Below are positions 1-7,930 of a DNA stretch of 16,483 bases, piece after piece. The translations under genes were made by a program, and so were the position numbers. Origin of the DNA: JBQTIU01 sp052387815. Lineage in GTDB: Bacteria > Pseudomonadota > Alphaproteobacteria > CACIAM-22H2. The notes beneath the pieces were generated by a model that did not search any database, was not told the DNA's origin, and saw only the letters and a list, made by a program, of their open reading frames with translations. Each line of letters begins with the position of its first letter. Positions within the stretch are counted from its first letter, which is position 1. The stretch covers positions 1 through 16,483 of the forward strand of contig JBQTIU010000121.1 in NCBI GenBank assembly GCA_052387815.1, in the 5' to 3' direction.

Positions 1-47
1 ATGTCCGTCCTCCTATTCGATCCAAGTCCGAACCCGGAATCCCCGCC

Positions 48-551
48 TCACAGCGGCTCGGGGCCGCGGGCGATGGCGACAACCCCGGTGCGCGACACGT
101 CGACCAGGCCCAGGGGCTCCATCAGGCGGATGAAGGCGTCGAGCTTCTCGGTCGACCCGGTCATCTCGAAGACGAACGAGCCGATCGTCGAATCGACGAC
201 GCGGGCGCGGAAGATGTCGGCGATGCGCAGCGATTCGACCCGCTTCTCGCCGCTGCCCGCGACCTTGATGAGCGCCAGCTCGCGCTCGATATGGGGGCCG
301 CTGCCGGTCAGGTCCGAGACCTTGTGGACCGGGACCAGGCGCGCGAGCTGGGCCTTGATCTGCTCGATGACCATCGGCGTACCGGTGGTGACGACGGTGA
401 TCCGCGAGCGGTGAGAGCGCGCCTCGGTCTCGGCCACGGTCAGGCTTTCGATGTTGTAGCCGCGGCCGGAAAACAGGCCGATCACGCGGGCGAGCACGCC
501 CGGCTCGTTGTCGACCAGCACGGCAATGGCATGGCGCTCGCTGTTGCTCAA
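48..551 (-). CDS. ilvN: Acetolactate synthase, small (regulatory) subunit
   Basis: Regulatory subunit of acetohydroxyacid synthase, the first common enzyme of valine, leucine and isoleucine synthesis. It binds the catalytic subunit and, in the family, carries the valine feedback site. The protein opens with an ACT domain (HAIAVLVDNEPGVLARVIGLF, then GRGYNIESLTV, about residues 6-80) followed by the C-terminal ACT-like domain (ALIKVAGSGEKRVESLRIADIF onward). I chose a TTG start at 551 (167 residues) because the ACT domain begins a few residues later and a purine-rich GGAAAGAAG lies just upstream. An in-frame ATG at 608 would add 19 residues but lies inside a hairpin and has no ribosome binding site. 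It sits 88 nt downstream of ilvB and is surely co-transcribed with it. Identity is secure; the start is less so. Confidence 0.93.
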   Translation of the reverse strand: MSNSERHAIAVLVDNEPGVLARVIGLFSGRGYNIESLTVAETEARSHRSRITVVTTGTPMVIEQIKAQLARLVPVHKVSDLTGSGPHIERELALIKVAGSGEKRVESLRIADIFRARVVDSTIGSFVFEMTGSTEKLDAFIRLMEPLGLVDVSRTGVVAIARGPEPL

Positions 552-597
552 GGTCGCTCTTCTTTCCGTACCCGCCGCGCCAGCGATCCGCCGCCAG

Positions 598-632
598 CGA
601 TCGGCCATCGGCCGAATGCCGACCGCCGATCG
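598..632 (-). other. Hairpin between ilvB and ilvN
   Basis: Inverted repeat seen directly: CGATCGGC (598-605) pairs with GCCGATCG (625-632). After a 2x2 internal loop, TCGGC (608-612) pairs with GCCGA (618-622) around a five-base loop. It lies in the 88-nt gap between the two acetolactate synthase genes and has no T tract, so it does not look like an intrinsic terminator. It could stabilise the upstream message or tune ilvN translation; that role is inference. Confidence 0.5.
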
Positions 633-639
633 CCGCAAG

Positions 640-2424
640 CTATACCAGGACCATGCCCTCTTCCGCGGTCGGTTTGGGTTGCTGGTCGGCGGGCCCCAGC
701 AGCATTTCGTTGTGGGCGCCCCCGGCCGGGATCATCGGGAAGCAGTTCTCGGTCTGATCGACCACCACGTCGACGACCACGGGGTGCTTGACGACGATCA
801 TCTCCTTGATCGCGTCGTCGACCTCGGACACCTTGCTCGCGCGCAGGCCAACGCAGTGGAAGGCCTCGGCGAGCTTCACGAAATCCGGCAGCGCGTCCAT
901 GTAGCTCTCCGAATAGCGGCCGCCGTGCAGGAGCTCCTGCCATTGCCGCACCATCCCCATGCAGCGGTTGTTGAGGATGAACGCCTTCACCGGCAGGCGG
1001 TACTGGCAGATGGTCGACAGCTCCTGGATGTTCATGATGATCGAGGCCTCGCCCGCGACGTCGATCACCAGCGCCTCGGGATGCGCGATCTGCACCCCCA
1101 TCGCCGCCGGCAGGCCATAGCCCATCGTCCCCAGCCCGCCCGAAGTCATCCAGCGGTTGGGCTTTTCGAACTTGAGGAACTGCGCCGCCCACATCTGATG
1201 CTGGCCGACCTCGGTGGTGAAGTAGGCGTCGCGATCCTGGGTGTGCGCGTACAGGCGCTGGAGCGCGAATTGGGGCTTGATGACCTTGTCGGTCTTGACG
1301 TAACGCAGGCAGTCGCGCGCGCGCCACTCGTCGATCTGCTTCCACCACAGGGCCAGCGCCTTGGCGTCGGGCTTGAGCCTTCGCGCCTTCCACAGCGCCA
1401 GCAAATCCTCGAGCACGTGGGCGACGTCGCCGACGACGGGCACGTCGACCCGCACGTTCTTGTTGATCGACGACGGATCGATGTCGATCTGGATCTTCTT
1501 GGAGCCCGGCGAGAACGCCGACAGCTTGCCGGTCACGCGGTCGTCGAAGCGCGCCCCCACGGCGATGATCAGGTCGCTGTGGTGCATGGACAGATTGGCC
1601 TCGTAGGTGCCGTGCATGCCGAGCATGCCGAGGAACAGCGGATCGGAAGCCGGGAAGCCGCCCAGCCCCATGAGCGTGAGCGTGCACGGGAACCCGGTCG
1701 CGCGCACCATCCGGGTCAGGAGCTCGGCGGCGCGCGGGCCGGAATTGATCACCCCGCCCCCGCAATAGAACAGCGGCCGCTTGGCCCTGGCAATGAGCTC
1801 GATGGCTTCGGCGATCCGGTTGGGATCGGCCTTGACCCTGGGATTGTAGTTCCCGTGGGCGACCTGGTCCGGCCCCACGTAGACGCCTTTGGCGATCGAC
1901 ACGTCCTTGGGCACGTCGACGACCACCGGCCCCGGCCGCCCGCTGCGCGCCACGTGGAAGGCCTGGTGGACCGTGCGCGCCAACTGGTTCACGTCCTTGA
2001 CCAGATAGTTGTGCTTGGTGCAAGGGCGCGTGATGCCGGTCGTGTCGCACTCCTGGAACGCATCGTTGCCGATGAGGTGGGTGGGCACCTGCCCGGTCAC
2101 GCACACGATCGGGATCGAATCCATCAACGCATCGGTAAGACCGGTCACGGCGTTGGTCGCCCCGGGGCCCGAGGTCACCAGGACGACGCCGACCTTGCCG
2201 GTCGAGCGCGCATAGCCCTCCGCCGCGTGCACCGCCCCGCCCTCCTGCCGGACCAAAATGTGCCGGAGCGAGTTCTGCTTGAACAGCGCGTCGTAGATCG
2301 GCAGCACCGCCCCGCCGGGATAGCCGAAAATGACCTCGACGCCCTGATCGACGAGCGCCTTCAAAAGCAGTTCCGCACCGGGCATTTCGATCGCCGGGGA
2401 TTGAGCCTGCGTCGTGCTCGACAT
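640..2424 (-). CDS. ilvB: Acetolactate synthase, large (catalytic) subunit
   Basis: ThDP- and FAD-dependent acetohydroxyacid synthase. It condenses pyruvate with pyruvate or 2-ketobutyrate to start branched-chain amino acid synthesis. At 594 residues it has family-typical length. The N-terminal ThDP-binding domain has the catalytic glutamate E61 in VRQEGGAVHAAEGYAR. A central FAD-binding domain contains IIAVGARFDDRVTGK, and the C-terminal ThDP domain has GTMGYGLPAAMGVQ, the Mg-ThDP motif at 458-486 and GMVRQWQELLHGGRYS. The Mg-ligand position usually reads GDG or GDA but here reads G458-E459-A460-S461, with NN at 485-486. The ATG start has AAGGACG just upstream. The gene lies 53 nt downstream of miaA on the same strand and 88 nt before ilvN. 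The symbol could equally be ilvI or ilvG. Confidence 0.97.
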   Translation of the reverse strand: MSSTTQAQSPAIEMPGAELLLKALVDQGVEVIFGYPGGAVLPIYDALFKQNSLRHILVRQEGGAVHAAEGYARSTGKVGVVLVTSGPGATNAVTGLTDALMDSIPIVCVTGQVPTHLIGNDAFQECDTTGITRPCTKHNYLVKDVNQLARTVHQAFHVARSGRPGPVVVDVPKDVSIAKGVYVGPDQVAHGNYNPRVKADPNRIAEAIELIARAKRPLFYCGGGVINSGPRAAELLTRMVRATGFPCTLTLMGLGGFPASDPLFLGMLGMHGTYEANLSMHHSDLIIAVGARFDDRVTGKLSAFSPGSKKIQIDIDPSSINKNVRVDVPVVGDVAHVLEDLLALWKARRLKPDAKALALWWKQIDEWRARDCLRYVKTDKVIKPQFALQRLYAHTQDRDAYFTTEVGQHQMWAAQFLKFEKPNRWMTSGGLGTMGYGLPAAMGVQIAHPEALVIDVAGEASIIMNIQELSTICQYRLPVKAFILNNRCMGMVRQWQELLHGGRYSESYMDALPDFVKLAEAFHCVGLRASKVSEVDDAIKEMIVVKHPVVVDVVVDQTENCFPMIPAGGAHNEMLLGPADQQPKPTAEEGMVLV

Positions 2425-2477
2425 CGTCCTTAAATCCTCATCGCAATGCGCGGGGCCGCCCGCAAAGGAAGGCTAAC

Positions 2478-3440
2478 CTAGTCGCTCGCCCCGGCGCGGT
2501 CAATCATCGTTCTAATAAATGGAAACATTTCGACCTCAAGACTTTCCGAAAATTGCGCGTTCCAGACCCTGGCGCCGGGACTCTGGTGGCGAAACCAGGT
2601 GAGCTGCCGCTTGGCATAGTTGCGGGTCGCCCTCTGGAACAACGCGACTGCTTGCTCGAGGTTGAGTTCGCCGGCGATGTGGCGGGCGAGCTCGCGCACC
2701 CCCACGGCCTTCATCGCCGGCCGGCCCGGGTCGAGGTCGAGCGCGATCAGCGCCCTGACCTCGGCGAGCGCACCCTCGGCCATCATCCGCCGGCAGCGCG
2801 CGTCGGTCGCTGCGTAGACGGTGTCGCGGGCCGGTAACAAGACGATGGTCGCGAACTCGACGGGCGGGCGCTCGTCGCCCCGGCGCTGGAATTCGGCCAG
2901 CGACCTGCCGGTCGCGGTCACCACTTCGAAGGCGCGGATCAGGCGCTGGGTGTCGCCCGGGGACAGGCGCGCGGCCATGATAGGATCGAGGCGGGTGAGC
3001 TCGGCGTGGAACGCCGCGGCGCCCACAGCGGCGTGGCGGGCGCACGCCGCCCGGCGCAGCTCGGGCGGGATCGGCGGATGGTCGGCGAGCCCGGCGACCA
3101 GCGCCTTCAGGTACATCCCGGTGCCGCCGACCACGATCGGCAGCCGGCCTTGACCCTGCGCCCGGGCGATCTCGGCGCGCGCGCGCGCCAGCCAGCCCGC
3201 CACCGTGCCCTGCTGGGCGGCGGACAGCACGCCATAGAGGCGGTGCGGGGCCCGCGCCAGATCGGCGGCGGTGGGCGCGGCGCTGAGCACCCGAAGCTCG
3301 CGGTAGAGCTGCATCGAATCGGCGTTGATGATCGTGCCGTCGAAGGCTTGCGCCACGGCCAGCGCGAGCGCCGACTTGCCGCTCGCCGTCGGCCCGCCGA
3401 TCACCAGCGCAAGGGGATTGCCAGGGCGGTCGCGGTTCAT
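2478..3440 (-). CDS. miaA: tRNA dimethylallyltransferase
   Basis: Transfers a dimethylallyl group from DMAPP to N6 of A37 in tRNAs that read UNN codons, the first step towards ms2i6A. At 320 residues it has normal length. Visible landmarks are the P-loop GPTASGKS (16-23), the DSMQ motif (D41-Q44) that contacts the target adenine region, VVGGTGMYLKAL, KAVGVREL and the C-terminal RNYAKRQLTWFRHQ segment. The ATG at 3440 starts the protein directly before the P-loop strand, as in the family. Its start codon is only 17 nt from the divergently read serB start, so its promoter must lie within serB coding sequence. It is the first gene of an apparent miaA-ilvB-ilvN transcription unit. Confidence 0.97.
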   Translation of the reverse strand: MNRDRPGNPLALVIGGPTASGKSALALAVAQAFDGTIINADSMQLYRELRVLSAAPTAADLARAPHRLYGVLSAAQQGTVAGWLARARAEIARAQGQGRLPIVVGGTGMYLKALVAGLADHPPIPPELRRAACARHAAVGAAAFHAELTRLDPIMAARLSPGDTQRLIRAFEVVTATGRSLAEFQRRGDERPPVEFATIVLLPARDTVYAATDARCRRMMAEGALAEVRALIALDLDPGRPAMKAVGVRELARHIAGELNLEQAVALFQRATRNYAKRQLTWFRHQSPGARVWNAQFSESLEVEMFPFIRTMIDRAGASD

Positions 3441-3457
3441 GAAGATGCGGGCGCCGA

Positions 3458-4354
<897 letters not shown>

Positions 4355-4370
4355 CCGGCACGATTCCCGG

Positions 4371-4399
4371 TTGCGCTGCGGCGCCGCTGATGGTGTGAT
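4371..4399 (+). promoter_or_regulatory. Weak candidate promoter for ubiX
   Basis: TTGCGC (4371-4376) and TGTGAT (4394-4399) are separated by 17 nt in the serB-ubiX gap. The spacer contains the 10-bp palindrome GCGGCGCCGC (4378-4387). Both boxes are poor matches to consensus, so ubiX may simply be co-transcribed with serB. Confidence 0.2.
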
Positions 4400-4432
4400 C
4401 GCGACCGGCCAAGCGGACCCGCGGGAAAAAAC

Positions 4433-5044
4433 ATGACCACGCCAAGACGGCTTGTCATCGGCATCAGCGGGGCCTCGGGCGCGATCTACGGCGTGCGCCT
4501 GCTCGAGGTGCTGCGCGGGGCCGGCATCGAGACGCATCTCGTGATGACGCGAGCGGCCGAAATGACGCTCGCCTACGAGACCAGCCGCAAGGTCGCCGAG
4601 CTGCATGCGCTGGCCGCGGTCGTTCATCCGGTCCAGGATCTGGGCGCCTCGATCTCGTCCGGCTCGTTCAAGACGCTCGGCATGATCGTCGCTCCATGCT
4701 CGATCCGCTCGTTGTCCGAGATCGCCTACGGCACGACCTCGAACCTGTTGACCCGGGCGGCGGACGTGGCGCTCAAGGAAAAGCGCCGGGTCGTCCTGGT
4801 GGTCCGCGAGTCGCCGCTCCATGTCGGCCATTTGCGCGCCATGACGCAGGCGGCCGAGATCGGCGCCGTCGTGCTGCCGCCCGTGCCGGCCTTTTATACC
4901 CTGCCCGCCAATGTCGACGACATCGTCAACCATACGGTCGGCCGGGCGCTCGACCTGTTCGACATCGATCTCGGGCTGGTCAAGCGCTGGGGCGAGGCGC
5001 CGCCCGGCGCCAAGGCGGCGCGCGGCTCGACGCGGCGCCCCTAA
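4433..5044 (+). CDS. ubiX: Flavin prenyltransferase UbiX
   Basis: UbiX joins a dimethylallyl group to FMN to make prenyl-FMN, the cofactor of UbiD-type decarboxylases; in ubiquinone synthesis this supports removal of the 4-hydroxybenzoate carboxyl group. The 203-residue length is typical. Seen in the sequence are the FMN-binding ISGASGAIYG (11-20), MIVAPCSIRSLSEIAYG, the conserved RESPLHVGHLRAM segment and PAFYTLPANVDDIVNHTVGRALDLF near the C terminus. The ATG is preceded by GGGAAAAAAC. No ubiD lies in the window, so the partner enzyme must be elsewhere. It runs convergently towards the degP-type gene, 135 nt apart. Confidence 0.96.
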   Translation: MTTPRRLVIGISGASGAIYGVRLLEVLRGAGIETHLVMTRAAEMTLAYETSRKVAELHALAAVVHPVQDLGASISSGSFKTLGMIVAPCSIRSLSEIAYGTTSNLLTRAADVALKEKRRVVLVVRESPLHVGHLRAMTQAAEIGAVVLPPVPAFYTLPANVDDIVNHTVGRALDLFDIDLGLVKRWGEAPPGAKAARGSTRRP

Positions 5045-5062
5045 CGGGCGGGTTCGAAACCG

Positions 5063-5086
5063 GCGAGGCGCCAGGCACCGCCTCGC
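5063..5086. terminator. Hairpin between convergent ubiX and degP
   Basis: GCGAGGCG (5063-5070) and CGCCTCGC (5079-5086) form a perfect 8-bp stem with an 8-nt loop, in the 135-nt gap between convergent genes. A second hairpin, CGGGTC/GACCCG (5130-5135/5140-5145), lies downstream. Neither is followed by a T tract on either strand, so intrinsic termination is uncertain; position alone suggests a bidirectional end of transcription. Confidence 0.3.
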
Positions 5087-5135
5087 GGCCTTGCCCCTAC
5101 AAAGGGCCGATGCCGTTCTCCGGGAGGGACGGGTC

Positions 5136-5178
5136 CCGCGACCCGCCCGTGACCGCAATCCTGTCCGCGACCCGCCCG
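5136..5178. repeat. 14-nt direct repeat beside degP stop
   Basis: CCGCGACCCGCCCG occurs at 5136-5149 and again at 5165-5178, the second copy ending one base before the degP stop codon. The first copy includes part of a small hairpin. No function is evident. Confidence 0.5.
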
Positions 5179-5179
5179 C

Positions 5180-6760
5180 TCAGCCGCGGGGCTCCACGGG
5201 CAGGCCGATGAACCGCTGCTCGCCCTGGCGCTCGACCATGACCAGCACGCTGCGCCGGCCCGCCGTCCGCGCCTCCTTGACCTTGGTAACGACCTGGGTG
5301 GGCGCCGTCACCTCTTCCTGCGCCACCTCGACGATCACGTCGCCGGCGCGCAGGCCGCGCTCGGCGGCGGTCGAGCCGTCCTCGACCTTGGTGATCAGCA
5401 CGCCCTTGGTGCGCTCGGGCACCTCGTAGCGCTCGCGCAGTTCGGGCGTCAGCTGGGTGAGCGACATCCCGAGCGCCTCGATGGCGGCCGGCGGCTTTTC
5501 GTTGTTCGGCTTGCCGCCACGCGGCACGGCCGCGACCTGCTCGCTCTCCTCGAGCTCGCCCAGCTTGATGTCGAGGGTGATCTCCTTGCCTTTACGCCAG
5601 ATCACCACCTTGACCTGCTTGTCGATGGGTGTTTCCGCGACGATGCGCGGCAGGCGCCGCATGTCGCCAATCTCCCTGCCGTCGAAGCGCAGGACCACGT
5701 CGCCGGCCTGGATCTTGCCCGCCTCCGCCGGCCCCTTTTCGGTGACGCGCGCGACCAGGGCGCCGCGTGCCTTGTCGAGGCCGAGGCTCTCGGCGATCTC
5801 GTCGGTGACCGTCTGGATGTTGACGCCGAGCCAGCCGCGCTTCGCCTTGCCGAATTTCCTGAGCTGATCGATCACCGGCTTGGCGAGCGAGGCGGGGACG
5901 GCGAAACCGATCCCGACGCTGCCGCCCGAGGGCGAGTAGATCGCGGTATTGACGCCGATCACTTCGCCGGCCAGGTTGAACATCGGGCCGCCGGAATTGC
6001 CGCGATTGATCGAGGCATCGGTCTGCAGGAAATCGTCGTACGGCCCGGCGTTGATGTCGCGCGCCCGGGCCGAGACGATGCCCGCGGTCACCGTGCCGCC
6101 GAGACCGAACGGGTTGCCGATCGCCACCACCCAGTCGCCGACACGCGTCACGTCGGAATCCCCCCATTTGATGGGGTTGAGCGGACGCGGGGATTCGACC
6201 TTGAGCAGCGCCAAGTCGGTCTTGGGATCGCGCCCGATCACCTTGGCGGCGAGCTGCGTGTTGTCATGGAGGTTGACCTTGATCTCGTCGGCATCGGCGA
6301 TGACGTGGTTGTTGGTGACCACGTAGCCGGCGGAATCGACGATGAAGCCCGAACCCAGCGACTGCGTGCGGCGCGCCGGGGCGTCGGGACGGCCCTGACG
6401 GTCGAAGAACTCGCGGAAGAATTCCTCGAACGGCGAGCCGGGCGGAAACTGCGGGACGTCGGGCCCGCGGCGGCGCTCGCCGCGCGGGGCCTCCCCGCGC
6501 TCTCCCGGCTGGCCTGGCTGGGTGCGGATCATTTGCGTGGTCGAAATGTTGACCACCGAGGGCAGCAGGCGCTCGGCCAGGTCGGCAAAGCCGGCGGCCG
6601 GCGCCGTGGCGCGAATTTGCGCCGCGGCGCTGCCCGCCGCCACCGCGAGGCCGGCGAGCAGGGACCAAGCGAGAACGGCGGACAAGCCACGACGCGCCGG
6701 CCCCGAGCGTGGGCTGCCAGGGGTTGCAGGCGGGCGGACTTCATGGAGCGCTGCGATCAC
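5180..6760 (-). CDS. degP: Periplasmic serine protease, DegP/HtrA (Do) family
   Basis: Envelope protease-chaperone that degrades misfolded periplasmic proteins. The 526 residues comprise a signal peptide (hydrophobic stretch about 27-46 ending GSAAA), a trypsin-like domain and two PDZ domains (about 290-385 and 425-520). The catalytic triad is visible: H152 in TNNHVIADADE, D182 in DPKTDLALLKV and S256 in NRGNSGGPMF. A Q/G/R-rich loop (about 80-130) corresponds to the LA loop of DegP. The start is GTG at 6760, with GAGGAG 9 nt upstream; no suitable ATG gives a full signal peptide. It follows hflKC on the same strand after a 240-nt gap with its own candidate promoter. It could equally be named mucD or degQ. 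Confidence 0.95.
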   Translation of the reverse strand: MIAALHEVRPPATPGSPRSGPARRGLSAVLAWSLLAGLAVAAGSAAAQIRATAPAAGFADLAERLLPSVVNISTTQMIRTQPGQPGERGEAPRGERRRGPDVPQFPPGSPFEEFFREFFDRQGRPDAPARRTQSLGSGFIVDSAGYVVTNNHVIADADEIKVNLHDNTQLAAKVIGRDPKTDLALLKVESPRPLNPIKWGDSDVTRVGDWVVAIGNPFGLGGTVTAGIVSARARDINAGPYDDFLQTDASINRGNSGGPMFNLAGEVIGVNTAIYSPSGGSVGIGFAVPASLAKPVIDQLRKFGKAKRGWLGVNIQTVTDEIAESLGLDKARGALVARVTEKGPAEAGKIQAGDVVLRFDGREIGDMRRLPRIVAETPIDKQVKVVIWRKGKEITLDIKLGELEESEQVAAVPRGGKPNNEKPPAAIEALGMSLTQLTPELRERYEVPERTKGVLITKVEDGSTAAERGLRAGDVIVEVAQEEVTAPTQVVTKVKEARTAGRRSVLVMVERQGEQRFIGLPVEPRG

Positions 6761-6769
6761 GTGCGGTTT

Positions 6770-6775
6770 CTCCTC
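6770..6775 (-). promoter_or_regulatory. Ribosome binding site fixing GTG start of degP
   Basis: On the minus strand GAGGAG lies 9 nt before the GTG at 6758-6760. This decides the start, since no in-frame ATG precedes the signal peptide. Confidence 0.75.
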
Positions 6776-6860
6776 GCCGAGGGAAAGCTCCGGGCCTCAT
6801 CCTTCCAGGCTGTTACGACGGTCATCCATCATGCCTAAAGATCGCGAAACCCGATGATCT

Positions 6861-6888
6861 ATGTTACCCGAATACGGGCGGGAATCAA
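6861..6888 (-). promoter_or_regulatory. Candidate degP promoter
   Basis: On the minus strand TTGATT (6883-6888) and TAACAT (6861-6866) are 16 nt apart, giving a predicted start near 6854 and a leader of about 94 nt. It lies in the 240-nt gap after hflC. A GGAAC element lies upstream (about 6902-6906), but I found no matching -10 for an extracytoplasmic sigma factor. The rest of the gap (6761-7000) holds an A/T-rich tract at 6925-6945 and the palindrome CCAACGTTGG at 6966-6975, with no ORF I would call. Confidence 0.35.
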
Positions 6889-7000
6889 GCGCATTGGGCG
6901 CCGTTCCGTACCCGGTGGACCGAGAAAAAAACAAATCCGTTTCAATGACTTCGCTCGCGGTTTCGCCAACGTTGGGGGGCGCCAGGGGAATGGCGGTTGT

Positions 7001-7930
7001 TCAGCGCGGCGCCGGCACGGCGGGGCGCGGGGCGCGCGGCCCGGCCGCCGGATCGCCGCCCGCGGACCCGTAGGACTCGCGGAAGAAACGGAAGAAATCG
7101 CTGTCGGGCGAGAGCACCATGGTCGAGTTGCCGTCCCCGAGCGCCCGCCGGTAGGCCTGCAGCGAGCGAAAGAAGGCATAGAACTGCGGATCGCGGTTGT
7201 AGGCATCGGCGAAGATCCGGGTCGCCTCGTTGTCGCCCTCGCCGCGCAGGACCTCGGCCTGGCGATGGGCCTCGGCCAGGAGGATCGTGCGGTCGCGCTC
7301 GGCCTCGGCGCGGATGCGCTGGGCGGTCTCGGAGCCCTCGGCGCGCTCTTGCTTCGCCTCGCGCTCGCGCTCGGTCTGCATGCGGCCGTAGATCGCCGGG
7401 CTGTTGTCCGGGTGCAGGTCGGCCCGCATGATGCGTACGTCGTTGACCTCGATGCCGAACGGTTTCGTCCCTTCGATGACTTGGTCCCTCATCTGGCGCA
7501 TGAGCTCCGAGCGCTTGGCGGTCAGCACCGCCGAGAAGGGCACGTTGCCGAGCACGTCGCGCAGCGAGCTGCTGACGATCGCGCCCAGGCGCGCGCGCAT
7601 GTTGGTTTCCGTCCCGACCGCCTGGTAGAAGAGCAGCGGGTCGGTGATCCGGTAGAGGGCGAAGGCGTCGACGACCAGGCGCTTCTGGTCGAGCATGATG
7701 ACTTCCTGGGCGTCGGCGTCGAAATCGAGCAGCCGCTGATCGAAGTAGATGACGTTCTGCAGGAACGGCACCTTCGTCCACAGGCCCGGGCGTTTTTCGA
7801 CCCGTATCGGCTCGCCAAACTGCAGCACCAGGGCCTGTTGGGCCTGGTGAACGGTGAAGAAGGCGCTCCACGAGATGAGGACCAGGACCGCGGCGGCGAT
7901 CGCGCCGGCGGTCAAGAGGGTGCGGTTCAT
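7001..7930 (-). CDS. hflC: HflC, SPFH-family regulator of FtsH
   Basis: Membrane-anchored SPFH (band 7) protein that assembles with HflK into a large periplasmic-facing cage around the FtsH protease and modulates its activity. The 309 residues begin with one N-terminal membrane segment (about 4-25), followed by the SPFH domain (VHQAQQALVLQFGEPIRVEKRPGLW onward). A charged coiled-coil region (TEREREAKQERAEGSETAQRIRAEAERD) precedes the conserved FYAFFRSLQAYRRAL and SPDSDFFRFF segments, and a Pro/Ala-rich tail ends the protein. Its ATG overlaps the hflK stop as ATGA, indicating translational coupling. degP follows downstream on the same strand. Confidence 0.96.
   Translation of the reverse strand: MNRTLLTAGAIAAAVLVLISWSAFFTVHQAQQALVLQFGEPIRVEKRPGLWTKVPFLQNVIYFDQRLLDFDADAQEVIMLDQKRLVVDAFALYRITDPLLFYQAVGTETNMRARLGAIVSSSLRDVLGNVPFSAVLTAKRSELMRQMRDQVIEGTKPFGIEVNDVRIMRADLHPDNSPAIYGRMQTEREREAKQERAEGSETAQRIRAEAERDRTILLAEAHRQAEVLRGEGDNEATRIFADAYNRDPQFYAFFRSLQAYRRALGDGNSTMVLSPDSDFFRFFRESYGSAGGDPAAGPRAPRPAVPAPR

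Noticed and set aside
508..2433. 641-codon open frame on the plus strand opposite ilvB
   Set aside because: Antisense shadow of ilvB: high GC keeps stops out of the opposite frame. The translation is His/Arg/Asp-rich with no recognisable domain.
2450..2463. Small hairpin GCGGG/CCCGC between miaA and ilvB
   Set aside because: Only 5 bp, no T tract, in a 53-nt gap inside an apparent operon; expected by chance at this GC content.
6920..6950. T-rich tract on the minus strand after hflC as an intrinsic terminator
   Set aside because: I found no convincing stem directly before the tract, so only the A/T-rich composition is recorded.
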